Positions 26,171-35,165 of a stretch of 64,000 nt of DNA are shown here, one piece after another. The translations under genes and the position numbers were made by a program. The notes beneath the pieces were generated by a model. The model had not been told where the DNA came from, searched no databases, and saw only the letters and a program-made list of their open reading frames with translations. The DNA is taken from positions 318,800 to 382,799 of the forward strand of contig JACRPF010000020.1 in assembly GCA_016214035.1 (NCBI GenBank). Direction: 5' to 3'. The DNA comes from Spirochaetota bacterium. GTDB taxonomy: Bacteria > Spirochaetota > Brachyspiria > Brachyspirales > JACRPF01. Positions within the stretch are counted from its first letter, which is position 1. The number at the start of each line of letters is the position of its first letter.

Positions 26171-26656
26171 TCATAGCGCCAATTCCCAGTCGACGACGTC
26201 GATCCATTTATTGAACTTGAAGCCGACGCTGTGATAATGCGCCGCTTTTTTAAAACCGAGCTTTTCATGGAGCCGCTCGCTCGCGGTGTTGGGCACTGCG
26301 ATGCAGCCGATGAGCACATGCATGCCGCGTCTCGTAAGCTCATCGATGAGCGCGGTATAGAGATCGATGCCGATGCCCCTGCCGGTCCTGGTGTGATCCA
26401 GATATACCGTTGTCTCGGCGGTGAACCGGTACGCGGAACGCTGTTTCCATTTTGACGCGTACGCATACCCGGCGATGACGCCATCCGTCTCGCAGACGAA
26501 CCAGGGATAGTCCGCGCTGACATCCGTAATGCGGCTGCATATCTGCGCGGAAGTCACCGGTGTTTCCTCAAAGGTTATCGCAGTATTTTTGATGTAGTGA
26601 TTATATATAGCCGCTATCGGGCCGGCATCTGTCTCTGCATTGACTGGACGTATCAT
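26171..26656 (-). CDS. GNAT N-acetyltransferase, phosphinothricin acetyltransferase-like
   Basis: A 161-residue GNAT. 'IAAIYNHYIKNTAITFEE' is typical of the Pat/YncA group, 'GYAYASKWKQRSAY' and 'TVYLDHTRTGRGIG' give the substrate and acetyl-CoA pyrophosphate loops, and 'NTASERLHEKLGFK' closes the fold. Relatives acetylate phosphinothricin, methionine sulfoximine or other amino-acid-like toxins, and the true substrate is unknown. Its ATG overlaps the NUDIX stop by 4 bp, so the two are co-translated. Confidence 0.88.
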   Translation of the reverse strand: MIRPVNAETDAGPIAAIYNHYIKNTAITFEETPVTSAQICSRITDVSADYPWFVCETDGVIAGYAYASKWKQRSAYRFTAETTVYLDHTRTGRGIGIDLYTALIDELTRRGMHVLIGCIAVPNTASERLHEKLGFKKAAHYHSVGFKFNKWIDVVDWELAL

Positions 26657-27159
26657 CGTGCCGTCCCCCGCGATACTACCGCGTGTGAAAGAATATCAAA
26701 GTAATCGTACCGCACGAACGTTCCATCCGCGATCATGGCGGAAAGCCCGCCCCACGTAACCCACCGCGTATCGGCAACTTCAGGACACATGACAATATCG
26801 CTGAATTCGCTGCGTTGTCCGCGTGCGATCCATATATCGGAAAAATCATCGGCGCGTCGCTGCCGGGTGAGCAGCGTGAACTTTTCCGGTGCGATGCAGA
26901 GTCCCAGTTCCTCGTGCGTTTCACGAAGCGCAGCGGTGATGCTGTCCTCGCCCTGTATCGCCGCGCCGCCCGTTGCGGCCCAGATGCCCGGCATCCATGA
27001 CAGATCGGGCGAACGCTTCTGGATGAGCATATTGCCCGATTCATCGATGATCCAGATATGCACCACAAGGTGATAATCACCCGGAGCTATTTTCCGCCCG
27101 CGCTCTACCGTCCGTCCGGTCAACGCGCCGGTCTCATCAAGTATGTCCCATATCTCCAC
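26653..27159 (-). CDS. NUDIX hydrolase (IPP-isomerase-like subgroup)
   Basis: A 168-residue NUDIX protein. The Nudix box reads 'GGAAIQGEDSITAALRETHEE' with the final 'LGL', matching GX5EX7REUXEEXGU. The N-terminus 'WDILDETGALTGRTVERG' and 'WMPGIWAATGG' are typical of the Idi-like NUDIX group often annotated from YfcD relatives. It would hydrolyse a nucleoside-diphosphate-linked compound. No isomerase-specific Cys/Glu set is evident, so hydrolase is the safer call. It is the second gene in the minus-strand group. Confidence 0.85.
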   Translation of the reverse strand: MEIWDILDETGALTGRTVERGRKIAPGDYHLVVHIWIIDESGNMLIQKRSPDLSWMPGIWAATGGAAIQGEDSITAALRETHEELGLCIAPEKFTLLTRQRRADDFSDIWIARGQRSEFSDIVMCPEVADTRWVTWGGLSAMIADGTFVRYDYFDILSHAVVSRGTAR

Positions 27160-27187
27160 GATTGAACACCTTCCGCCGAACTACCGG

Positions 27188-27484
27188 TCACTCATAATCG
27201 TAGACAAGCACTTTTGTCCAGAAGCCGCTGCAGTCATTGAGGAACTTTTTATGCAGGGGATCTATCTGATACGCGTCGTGTCCGGCAAGCCCGTCGAACA
27301 TCACGGTGAGGCCGTAATCGTAGGAACGGTCCACCACCGGCCTGTCGGTTGCTGCCGGTTTGCCGCAGAATCCGCTTTTCGCTGACGGTATGGCTGTCAG
27401 TGTTTTCAGCTCGCGTTCAAAGAGCGCGCGGTTCTCCGCGGTGATGTCTTTTTTCAGCCAGAAGAAAACGGTGTGTACGAACAT
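27188..27484 (-). CDS. Dabb-family (stress-responsive alpha/beta barrel) protein
   Basis: A 98-residue Dabb domain: 'HTVFFWLKKDI', 'YDYGLTVMFDG', 'YQIDPLHKKFL' and 'VLVYDYE'. Dabb proteins form dimeric ferredoxin-like barrels, some with enzymatic cyclase activity, most of unknown function. First gene of the minus-strand group with 28 bp to the NUDIX gene, divergent from the plus-strand SemiSWEET-like gene. Confidence 0.82.
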   Translation of the reverse strand: MFVHTVFFWLKKDITAENRALFERELKTLTAIPSAKSGFCGKPAATDRPVVDRSYDYGLTVMFDGLAGHDAYQIDPLHKKFLNDCSGFWTKVLVYDYE

Positions 27485-27611
27485 GATGGAACTCCTTGCG
27501 ATAATGAATGAGTATACAATATCGTAATAATTTGCATAGCGCCCCGAGTCGCTTGCAGTTACCCGTGATATTTATATACTGTAGCGAATAAACCTATGAA
27601 GGCGGCACCCT

Positions 27612-27899
27612 ATGCACATGAGTATTTTTGAAGCACTGATGATATTCGCGTTCGGCGTGAGCTGGCCGATATCCATTATCAAAACCATACGCGCCAAGAA
27701 TGTCGAGGGCAAAAGCAGACTTTTTCTGCTCATCATATTCCTCGGCTATGTCTCGGGCATCATACACAAGGCTATGTTCTCGCGCGATCCGGTCATCGTG
27801 CTCTACATCATCAACGGAATCCTCGTGCTCACCGACCTCATGCTGGTGCTCTACAAGAAAGAAAATTCCCCGCTCAAGCGCCTCCTGAAACGCGCCTGA
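27612..27899 (+). CDS. SemiSWEET/PQ-loop-like membrane protein
   Basis: A 95-residue protein with three predicted membrane helices: about 5-24, 38-54 and 60-82. The first helix holds 'FGVSWPISIIKTI', the PQ-loop-like Pro in helix 1, followed by 'NVEGKSRLFLLII', as in bacterial SemiSWEET sugar facilitators. These work as dimers and pass small sugars by diffusion. Substrate unknown. It is followed after 21 bp by the DUF6062-like gene, same strand. Confidence 0.72.
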   Translation: MHMSIFEALMIFAFGVSWPISIIKTIRAKNVEGKSRLFLLIIFLGYVSGIIHKAMFSRDPVIVLYIINGILVLTDLMLVLYKKENSPLKRLLKRA

Positions 27900-27920
27900 C
27901 CGGGAATAACGGAGGTACCG

Positions 27921-28568
27921 ATGCGCCGCGAAAAGCACATACCGTATTTCGAACTTGTCGATACGTTCAAGGCGCCGGAGTGTCCGGTATGTTTTCTCGT
28001 CAAGGACCGGCGCGACAAGTATTTCAACACGCTTGTCTACGAACACCTCACCGACAAATTCTTCCGCGTGGCGTTCAATAAAGCGTCAGGTTTCTGCAAC
28101 GAACATTCACACAAATTCCTCGACTACTCGGCCGGCGCCGGTATTTCCATCGTGCATGAGAGCCTGCTCGATATCGTCATCGGGTATATTGAAAAGGGGA
28201 CGCTCGGCAAGATGAAGTACACCGGGCCCTGCAAGGTCTGCGAGATTGAGCAGTCGTTCGAGCGGCAGTATCTTGAGACCATACTCGCGTACATCGACGA
28301 CGCCGCGTTCAAAAACGATTTTCTCCAGTCGCACGGCCTCTGTGTGCCGCACTGCCGCGACTTCATGCGCGACGCCTGGCCGCTCCCGAAATGGTTCACG
28401 GAATTCCATCTTGAAAAATACAAGAATTTCCGCGCGTCGATGCGCCGCTTCATCGACAGCACCGACTTCGTGAAGAAGGATACGGCGGCTGCCACCGAGG
28501 AAGACAAGACCGCATGGCGGAAAATTATCCCGCTCATGGCCGGATACCGCGGCAGAAAAGAGCGGTGA
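27921..28568 (+). CDS. DUF6062-like cysteine-rich cytoplasmic protein
   Basis: A 215-residue protein of the DUF6062 type. Paired Cys/His motifs are 'CPVCFLVKDR', 'GFCNEHSHKF', 'GPCKVCEIEQ' and 'GLCVPHCRDF', which suggest a metal or redox site arranged in two repeats. The family is uncharacterised and known from clostridia and spirochaetes. GGAGGT lies before the start. It ends 10 bp before the convergent kinase gene, with no terminator between them. Confidence 0.75.
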   Translation: MRREKHIPYFELVDTFKAPECPVCFLVKDRRDKYFNTLVYEHLTDKFFRVAFNKASGFCNEHSHKFLDYSAGAGISIVHESLLDIVIGYIEKGTLGKMKYTGPCKVCEIEQSFERQYLETILAYIDDAAFKNDFLQSHGLCVPHCRDFMRDAWPLPKWFTEFHLEKYKNFRASMRRFIDSTDFVKKDTAAATEEDKTAWRKIIPLMAGYRGRKER

Positions 28569-28578
28569 GAATACGCCG

Positions 28579-30528
28579 TCAGCCGTTGACTGCCGGAAGC
28601 CGAACAGTGAAGCGCGAATGGCTGTCCGGTACGCTTTCAATCGTGATATCGCCGCCCATTCCTTTGATGATGCTGAACGATATCGATAATCCCAACCCGG
28701 TTCCGTCGCCCGGCGGTTTTGTGGTGAAGAACGGCGTGAAGAGACTCCGCCGCACCTGTTCCGTCATGCCGATGCCGTTGTCATGCACGCCGAGTAGGAT
28801 GTCACTCCCTTCGCGGGCCGTGGTGACGGTTATTTCCTTCACATAACCGGACGCTGCGCCGGCGCTCCTTTCTTCAACGGCGTATCGGGCATTGGTAAGC
28901 AGATTGAGCACCACCTGCTCGAGCCGGTAGAGGTTACCGCTCACGCGCGGTTCGGCCGCATCAAGCCGTTCGATGACGCGTATTCCCTGCACACTGAATT
29001 GCGCGCCCACCATGCCGAGTACATTGCGTATGCTGTCGTTTACGGCGAAAACGGAGACATCGTCGTTTTTCTGTTCGCGCGCGAAGCTGCGTATCTGTTC
29101 GACGATATGCGTGATACGCCGAGCATACCCCTTCAGCGCGGACACTTTGTCCACCGTGTAGGGATTATCGGCCGCCCGCAAGGCAAGATTATCAAGCGCC
29201 ATCGTTATTGCCATGAGCGGCTGGTTCACTTCATGCGCGATGCCCGATGCGAGCACACCGAGCGATTGGAGTTTATCCGCACGCAGGAGTTCTTCTTCAA
29301 CGCGTTTGTGTTCGGTGATATCCCGGACGTTGACCACCACACCCCTGATATCGGGATTGTCAAGCTGATTCGTTCCCCATGCCTCAAGATGCACCCAGTC
29401 GCCGTTCTTATGCCGGTGCCGGTACTGAACGCCGCCCTGTCCCGTTGCGATGATACTTCTGAATGCAGCCTCGACCTTGGCCTGATCGTCGGGATGTATC
29501 AGATCGCGTATCACCGGGATATCGGTGACCTCGGACGGCTGATATCCGAGCGTACGGACCACGGAGTCGCTCACGTAGCGCTGCATGCCGTCGGCGTCGA
29601 GGATGACGACGGTGTCGAATGAATTGCGTATAAGCTGGGAGAAACGCCGTTCGCTTTTTTGCAGCGCCTCTTCGGCCTGTCTCTGGGCGGTTATGTCAAT
29701 GGTTACGGTGAGCAGACACTCGCGTCCGCCGATAGTGATACGCTCGCCTTTGACGAACCCCACGACCGTATGCCCGTCTTTCGCCCTGAAGTTCATCTCC
29801 ATCCCGGCGATACATCCGCGGACGCGCATCTCCCCGACAATTCTGTCGCGATCTTCACGGGTGATCCAGCCGATCTCATCCGACTTATGGCCGATGATCT
29901 CGTCACGGCTGAAACCGGAAATGCGTATCGCCTCCTCGTTCACATCGATATAGATGCCGGTTGCATATTCGGTGATGCTCAAGAGGACAGGAGCGTTCTG
30001 AAATGTTTTTGAGAATTTCTCCTCATTCTCGCGCAGCGCCAGTTCAGCCGTCTTTCGCCCGGTGATATCGCGGACGATATGCACGAACGAAGTGATATGC
30101 CCGTCATCGGTTATCGGCCATGCTGCCAGATGATAAAAGCGCCCCTCATGCTCCATCTCGCTTTCTTCAGGCACCGCGCTCACGCGACTTTTGGCGCAGG
30201 GGCACAGTGCGAGCGGCGTGTCAGTACCGTGCACCAGCTCGTAACATTTTCTGCCGAGAATCTGTTCCCGCGGCAGCCGTATATTTTCAGCACCGCTTTT
30301 GTTGATATTGATGATACGGTGATCGGTGTCAATCAGAAGAACGATGTCGGAAATGGCGTCGAAGGTGGTCTGCCACTGCTGTTCGGATGCGCGGCGTATG
30401 GCATCCGTGCGCCGCCGTTCAGATTCATCACGCGTAATCTTCGCTCTGCGGATGCGTACTGCAGCATAGATGAAAAGCCCCGCGGCAGCCGCCGCACAGA
30501 GCACCGGCACCACGTGATTAAAGCTCAC
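28579..30528 (-). CDS. PAS-domain sensor histidine kinase
   Basis: A 649-residue kinase. One N-terminal membrane helix (about 8-25), then three PAS/PAC units (about 45-165, 170-290, 295-410), each ending in a 'DIT' linker. HisKA follows with 'ASGIAHEVNQPLMAITMAL' as the H-box, then HATPase with 'NLLTNARYAVEE', 'DNGIGM' and 'FFTTKPPGDGTGLGLSIS'. The HEVNQPL form marks the NtrB/DctB-like class. The kinase at 31016 has the same core, and the regulator at 30557 lies between them, so the three genes form one signalling unit. The signal may be redox or small-molecule binding in the PAS units. Confidence 0.88.
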   Translation of the reverse strand: MSFNHVVPVLCAAAAAGLFIYAAVRIRRAKITRDESERRRTDAIRRASEQQWQTTFDAISDIVLLIDTDHRIININKSGAENIRLPREQILGRKCYELVHGTDTPLALCPCAKSRVSAVPEESEMEHEGRFYHLAAWPITDDGHITSFVHIVRDITGRKTAELALRENEEKFSKTFQNAPVLLSITEYATGIYIDVNEEAIRISGFSRDEIIGHKSDEIGWITREDRDRIVGEMRVRGCIAGMEMNFRAKDGHTVVGFVKGERITIGGRECLLTVTIDITAQRQAEEALQKSERRFSQLIRNSFDTVVILDADGMQRYVSDSVVRTLGYQPSEVTDIPVIRDLIHPDDQAKVEAAFRSIIATGQGGVQYRHRHKNGDWVHLEAWGTNQLDNPDIRGVVVNVRDITEHKRVEEELLRADKLQSLGVLASGIAHEVNQPLMAITMALDNLALRAADNPYTVDKVSALKGYARRITHIVEQIRSFAREQKNDDVSVFAVNDSIRNVLGMVGAQFSVQGIRVIERLDAAEPRVSGNLYRLEQVVLNLLTNARYAVEERSAGAASGYVKEITVTTAREGSDILLGVHDNGIGMTEQVRRSLFTPFFTTKPPGDGTGLGLSISFSIIKGMGGDITIESVPDSHSRFTVRLPAVNG

Positions 30529-30556
30529 TACCGCCTCCGCACTCCCGTTATTCCGA

Positions 30557-31009
30557 TCACCTGTTCTGTTTTTTCAGATCGTGCAGTTCTTTTTCAAGCA
30601 GCGCACACCGTTCCTCGGCGGCCTTCAGCCGCTTCGTAAGCTCGTGTGCCCGCGCGGCGCGATCGAGCGCCTGTTCAATCTCTTTCGCGTTTGACGGCTT
30701 GAGGCAGAAATCCACCGCGCCGCCGCGCACCGCATCGATGACCGAGCGCGTATCGCCGTGGCCGGTGACCATGATGACCTCGATATCGGGAAACTGTTCT
30801 TTTATCTTTGTAAGAAGCGTGAGTCCGTCGACACCGGGCATGCGCAGATCGAGCATGATGATATCGGGCTTCGATGCTCCGATCATGACGAAGGCCTCAT
30901 CGGCGGATGCAGCGGCAGACACCGAATGGCCGCGGAGCGTCAGATATTCCGCGGTCTCCTTACGGATAATCTCTTCGTCATCGATGATCAGTATCCGGTT
31001 TGTTCCCAT
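30557..31009 (-). CDS. Response regulator receiver with C-terminal coiled coil
   Basis: A 150-residue protein. Receiver residues 1-120: 'IIDDEEII' (acidic pair), 'DIIMLDLRMPG' (phosphoacceptor Asp), 'MVTGHGD' (Thr) and 'FCLKP' (Lys). Residues about 122-150 are a heptad-like helix ('KRLKAAEERCALLEKEL') that may dimerise. There is no DNA-binding domain. It is sandwiched between two NtrB-type kinases and probably accepts phosphate from one or both. Confidence 0.87.
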   Translation of the reverse strand: MGTNRILIIDDEEIIRKETAEYLTLRGHSVSAAASADEAFVMIGASKPDIIMLDLRMPGVDGLTLLTKIKEQFPDIEVIMVTGHGDTRSVIDAVRGGAVDFCLKPSNAKEIEQALDRAARAHELTKRLKAAEERCALLEKELHDLKKQNR

Positions 31010-31015
31010 ATGACC

Positions 31016-33319
31016 TCACGTCACGGGCGGCAGACGCACGATGAATTCCGTGTGATCTCCCGGGCTGTCAACGGAGATCTCGCCGCCCATGCTCTGTATT
31101 ATACTGTAGGTAATGGATAATCCAAGCCCCGTGCCCTCACCCGGCGGTTTTGTGGTGAAGAACGGCGAAAACAGATTGCGCCGCACGCTATCCGGTATGC
31201 CGATCCCATTGTCCCTGACGCGAAGTACCGCAGACCCGTTCTCGTTGGCGGTAGCGATGCCGATCTTCCTGTTCCAATCCCGAGGCTTTCCCCGTGCTTG
31301 TTCCATGACGGCATGCTTCGCATTCGTGAGCAGATTGATGACCACCTGCTCGAAACGAAAGATATCGCCGCGGGAAAGCGGCACCGCCGGATCGCGCACA
31401 ACGGCAAGATCGATGCCAAGTACGCGATACTGGGAACCGAGCAAGTTCATCACGTTGTCGACGCAGTCATTGACCGAGAACGTCCCGGTTGCGCCATCGT
31501 TCTGTTCACGCGCGTAGGCCCGCACCTGATCGACGATACGGGTGATGCGCTGCACATATCCTTTCATCGATGCGATCTTATCCGCCGTGTACGCATCGCC
31601 CCCGCCTTTCACCGAAAGGATATCAAGCGCCATCGAGATAGCCATGAGCGGCTGGTTCACCTCATGTGCGATACCGGTGGCAAGTATGCCGAGCGACGCA
31701 AGCTTGTCCGCATGCAGGAGCGCTTCCTCGGCGTGTTTGCGTTCGGTGATGTCGCTCAACGTACCCACCATCCTGACTGCTCTGCCTTCCGCGTCATGCT
31801 CGATCACTTTGCCGCGGGTGGATACCCAGCACCATCCGCCGGCCTTCGTCTTCATCCGCAGATCGATGGAAAACCCAGCCCCGCTTCCGGTGCTCCGTGC
31901 CAGATCGCCTTCGACACGGACGATGTCATCCGGATGCACGAGTGCACGCCAGCCGGTATACGTGGCGGGGAATGCGCCGTCGTCAAATCCGAGTATGGCA
32001 TAATAGCGCGGGCTGAAATACGCAGTGCCGCTCGGGACATTCCAATCCCAGATGCCGTCATTGAGCGCCGCAAGCGTTACGGCATACCGTTCATCGCTCG
32101 CGCGCATCGCCTCATTCGCCCGTTTGCGCTCGGTGATGTCGTCGAAGGTCGTATAGACCATACCGGGTGACGTTTCGCCGGGCTGAAAGAACGGGACCGC
32201 GGTTACTGATATCCAGGAATGCGACTTTGTCTTCGGGTGATACACGCCCATGGTAAAGGGGCCTTCCGTTCGTCCGGTACGAAGCGCGACCATTGCCGGA
32301 TGGTCCTTTCCCGGCAGTTCGGAACCGTCCTCGCGGATCGCTTTCCAGTCGGGATCCATCGATGTCTTCCCCATCATTTGACTTACCGTCAGGCCCAGTA
32401 TCCGCTCCGCAGCAGGATTCGCGGAAATGATAGCCCCCTCGGCATTCTGATACACGATGCCCTGCGTCATCGTCTCGAACAGACGACGGTGCCGCTCTTC
32501 ACTTTCCCGTAGCGAGACCGCGGCATGATACTGTTCAGTTATATCCTGTACCGATCCGTAAATCCCGACAAGACGGCCGTCTGATGAGAACTTCTGCCGC
32601 CCCCGGTGATCGATCGATTTGACGCTGCCGTCCTTCGCGATTATCCTGTACATATAGGTTATCTCGACGGCATCCATGGGCCGCAGCTGCTTTTTGACCT
32701 GCGCTTCGACGAATACCCTATCGTCGGGATGAACGAATCCCTGGAATTCATCTAAGGTCGGGGACGGACTGTCCGGCGGCAGTCCGAAGATCGACATCAC
32801 GCCCTTCGACCAGGTGATCGTCATATCCGCCAGATCCAGCTCCCAGAAACCGATCTTAGCCACCCCCTGTGCCGCATCCAGTTTCGCAAGGCTGTCCTTG
32901 AGCTTCGTTTCAACGGCCGTTCGTTCAGCAATGACATCGACAAGCCGCAGCGCCATACGCACCGACGCGAGCAGAACGTCGATCCCTGCATTTTTGAGTA
33001 TGTACCCGTATGAAGCTACCCCCCCGGTCTTTGCAACCGTGTCTTTCTCCATCCGCGACGAAAGAAAAACGACCGGGATGCTGTTAAACCGGTGAATCTC
33101 CTCTGCGGCGGCAGCGCCGTCGATCCCCCCGCCCAGTTCGATGTCCATGAGAATAAGATCGACAGACGTCTTCTCTTCCCGGACTACGGCGACAGATTCT
33201 TCGCCGGTAACGGCATGGATGACCGTGTAGCCTTCGTTTTCCAGCAGCTGTCTTTCCATCGCGGCGATGACGACTTCATCTTCCACGAGGAGTATGGTTT
33301 TCGGTAGTATGTTGTTCAC
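31016..33319 (-). CDS. Hybrid receiver-PAS histidine kinase
   Basis: A 767-residue cytoplasmic kinase with an N-terminal receiver (about 8-125, 'LILMDIELGGG' phosphoacceptor Asp, 'SSRMEKD', 'YILKNAG'). Three PAS/PAC units follow (about 145-275, 280-410, 415-535), then HisKA 'ATGIAHEVNQPLMAISMAL' and HATPase 'NLLTNAKHAVMEQ', 'RDNGIGIPDS' and 'FFTTKPPGEGTGLGLSITY'. No membrane helix. The kinase core is closely similar to the gene at 28579, so the two are likely duplicates. It is first in the unit and overlaps no neighbour. The N-terminal receiver may let an upstream kinase control it. Confidence 0.88.
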   Translation of the reverse strand: MNNILPKTILLVEDEVVIAAMERQLLENEGYTVIHAVTGEESVAVVREEKTSVDLILMDIELGGGIDGAAAAEEIHRFNSIPVVFLSSRMEKDTVAKTGGVASYGYILKNAGIDVLLASVRMALRLVDVIAERTAVETKLKDSLAKLDAAQGVAKIGFWELDLADMTITWSKGVMSIFGLPPDSPSPTLDEFQGFVHPDDRVFVEAQVKKQLRPMDAVEITYMYRIIAKDGSVKSIDHRGRQKFSSDGRLVGIYGSVQDITEQYHAAVSLRESEERHRRLFETMTQGIVYQNAEGAIISANPAAERILGLTVSQMMGKTSMDPDWKAIREDGSELPGKDHPAMVALRTGRTEGPFTMGVYHPKTKSHSWISVTAVPFFQPGETSPGMVYTTFDDITERKRANEAMRASDERYAVTLAALNDGIWDWNVPSGTAYFSPRYYAILGFDDGAFPATYTGWRALVHPDDIVRVEGDLARSTGSGAGFSIDLRMKTKAGGWCWVSTRGKVIEHDAEGRAVRMVGTLSDITERKHAEEALLHADKLASLGILATGIAHEVNQPLMAISMALDILSVKGGGDAYTADKIASMKGYVQRITRIVDQVRAYAREQNDGATGTFSVNDCVDNVMNLLGSQYRVLGIDLAVVRDPAVPLSRGDIFRFEQVVINLLTNAKHAVMEQARGKPRDWNRKIGIATANENGSAVLRVRDNGIGIPDSVRRNLFSPFFTTKPPGEGTGLGLSITYSIIQSMGGEISVDSPGDHTEFIVRLPPVT

Positions 33320-33484
33320 TGATGCCTCTTGAAATTGATTCCTAACGCGCTGGCTCTACGAAGGACCATTTCATCGGACTTTCCGGAATACCATAATGAA
33401 AGTATATTATCGCCCGTATCTATAGTATACTGTACATGCGGAATTTTCCAAGTCACGGGTGAACTGAAAAAACGACGAAGAATA

Positions 33485-34303
33485 TCAGTCTACTGAACGG
33501 CGGTGTATGGCGACGGATGAATGTCTGCGGCGGTGCCGGTCGACGGCGATATTGTAATTCTTCGGGTCTATCTCCCAGCGTTCATCGACGATGAAGTTGT
33601 AGTAATACTGCCCGTCGGGCATGTCGTTCGTGTCAAAGGATATCGTCCACAACCCCGTGCCGTCGTTACTCATCTGATGCAGATACGGCGAGAAATCGTG
33701 CTTGTCGGTGGTGAAATACACCTCGCGGGCGTTTGCGTTGGAGAGAAAAAACATGACAACGCCGTTATCCTTATAGATGGGATTCGATTTATAGAAGATG
33801 ATGTCGTTGGTTATCTCGTAGTAACTCACCATTTGATTGTCATTGTCAAGTGCCGTGTTCGGCTGCAAAGGGTCGTTCATCCAGATGCCGTCAACACGGA
33901 AGCGGTAGAAGTACCGGCCTTTCTTTATTATTGCACGGTCATTTTTGTACGGTTGTTCATACAAATAATAGTAGATGCCGTTCGTACCTCGATTGAGCCT
34001 GATGGTTCCTTCCCAGTTGATGAAATCGCCGGAAAGTTCCACCTTCATGCGGTGATTTCTGTCACGGTTTGCATCGCGTTCAAGGAAGGTAAAAAGGATG
34101 CCGTCGTTCACCACATGGGCGGCCCGGGCTTCCTTGATGAAGAAATACCGGTACTGCACGCGTTTCGCCTCTTCACGTGCTTCCTCCTCGGCGCTGGGCG
34201 CTTCAACTTTTTTTTCACAGGCGATGAATGTCACTGCTGAACATGCGGTGATGAGGAATGCCGCGAGAACGTGTTTCAGATAATGCTTAGGTATATCTAA
34301 CAT
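33485..34303 (-). CDS. Lipoprotein with tandem CBM48/E-set-like domains
   Basis: A 272-residue protein. The signal peptide ends in the lipobox 'TFIAC', so the mature N-terminus should be a lipidated Cys near residue 29. A charged linker ('APSAEEEAREEAKR') follows. Two similar beta-sandwich domains resemble glycogen-binding AMPK/CBM48 modules: about 75-165 ('VELSGDFINWEG', 'GRYFYRFRVDGIWMNDP') and about 180-262 ('GQYYYNFIVDERWEIDP'). The second lines up with the first, indicating a duplication. Role may be glycan binding or scaffold function at the membrane. It lies close to the flagellar gene fliS, but a link is not shown. Confidence 0.72.
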   Translation of the reverse strand: MLDIPKHYLKHVLAAFLITACSAVTFIACEKKVEAPSAEEEAREEAKRVQYRYFFIKEARAAHVVNDGILFTFLERDANRDRNHRMKVELSGDFINWEGTIRLNRGTNGIYYYLYEQPYKNDRAIIKKGRYFYRFRVDGIWMNDPLQPNTALDNDNQMVSYYEITNDIIFYKSNPIYKDNGVVMFFLSNANAREVYFTTDKHDFSPYLHQMSNDGTGLWTISFDTNDMPDGQYYYNFIVDERWEIDPKNYNIAVDRHRRRHSSVAIHRRSVD

Positions 34304-34363
34304 ATCAACGAAAGTATATCATGATAATAAGAAATTGTGTATAGGCCGGAGAAACCGGGGCTG

Positions 34364-34792
34364 TCAGCCGGTGATGTTCACTTTGCCGGCGCTCAATGCC
34401 GGGGTGGCGGGGCGTTCCGGGACCGATACCGATTCGGCGGCTTTCGACCAGGCGTCTTTCAGTTCTTTCATATACCCGATGACTTCGACGATGGGCTCAC
34501 GCTCTTTTTTAACGTTCGCCTCAAGCAGACGCTTGTTCATGTAGGTGTAGATGGCGGCGAGACGGTTGGCGATATCTCCGGCGTCGTAATTGAGCGACGC
34601 GAGCAGTTCCACAATAATATCCTGCGCCTTGACGATATTGTTATGCACGGTATCTATCTTGTGCTTGTCGCCCACGGCCGCAAGCGCCGTCTCGAGGAAT
34701 TTGATGGCGCCGTCATAAAGCATGACGACGAGTTTTCCCTGTGAACTCGTGTTCACATCGGTTTTTTTGTAGTGTTCAATGCCTTTATTCAT
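34364..34792 (-). CDS. fliS: Flagellar export chaperone FliS
   Basis: A 142-residue FliS. 'YKKTDVNTSSQGKLVVMLYDGAIK' (in parts) is the conserved N-terminal signature, 'NNIVKAQDIIVELLASLNY' and 'IANRLAAIYTYMNKRLLEAN' are the helical-bundle core. FliS binds the C-terminus of flagellin in the cytoplasm and keeps it from polymerising before export. It shows the organism is flagellated. A Pro/Ala-rich tail is extra. Only one small gene of the flagellar type lies next to it, so the main flagellar clusters are elsewhere. Confidence 0.92.
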   Translation of the reverse strand: MNKGIEHYKKTDVNTSSQGKLVVMLYDGAIKFLETALAAVGDKHKIDTVHNNIVKAQDIIVELLASLNYDAGDIANRLAAIYTYMNKRLLEANVKKEREPIVEVIGYMKELKDAWSKAAESVSVPERPATPALSAGKVNITG

Positions 34793-34806
34793 ATCATATT
34801 CCGGAG

Positions 34807-35001
34807 CTATTCGTTACTCGTCACTTCCACATAATTGATGTCGTCCATATCGGCGATGGTGGTGCCGCTGACAATATTATTGCCGCGCACGCTGAAATCG
34901 CTCATGGAAAGGGTTCTTCCGCTTTTCAGGGTGAGCTGGACATCAAGCCCTTTTACGTTGGCGAACCGCTGAACGACATTTTTGAACGAGTTTTGTGACA
35001 T
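34807..35001 (-). CDS. Small conserved-type protein upstream of fliS
   Basis: A 64-residue protein with a strong ribosome-binding site (GGAGG, 5 nt from the ATG). It has no hydrophobic segment. 'GLDVQLTLKSGRTLSM' and 'DMDDINYVEVTS' suggest a small beta-sheet fold. Not recognised. It lies 14 bp upstream of fliS on the same strand and is probably co-transcribed with it, so a flagellar or export-related role is possible. Confidence 0.6.
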   Translation of the reverse strand: MSQNSFKNVVQRFANVKGLDVQLTLKSGRTLSMSDFSVRGNNIVSGTTIADMDDINYVEVTSNE

Positions 35002-35165
35002 ATGCGCCTCCGATACAGGTTATCCCGACGGGATATCTCTATTATCGAAGCGAATTACAAAGAGCTTTATTACTTTTTAATCTATCAAAACGGGCGGGAA
35101 AGTCAAGGGAGGTTGCCTGCGGCGGCGCGGGCCGGAGTACCGCGCTGGTAGCTCGGGAAGCAATG

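Noticed and set aside
34364-35001. Larger flagellar operon around fliS
   Set aside because: The neighbours on both sides (lipoprotein, cydB) are not flagellar genes. Only the 64-residue gene is close enough to be linked.
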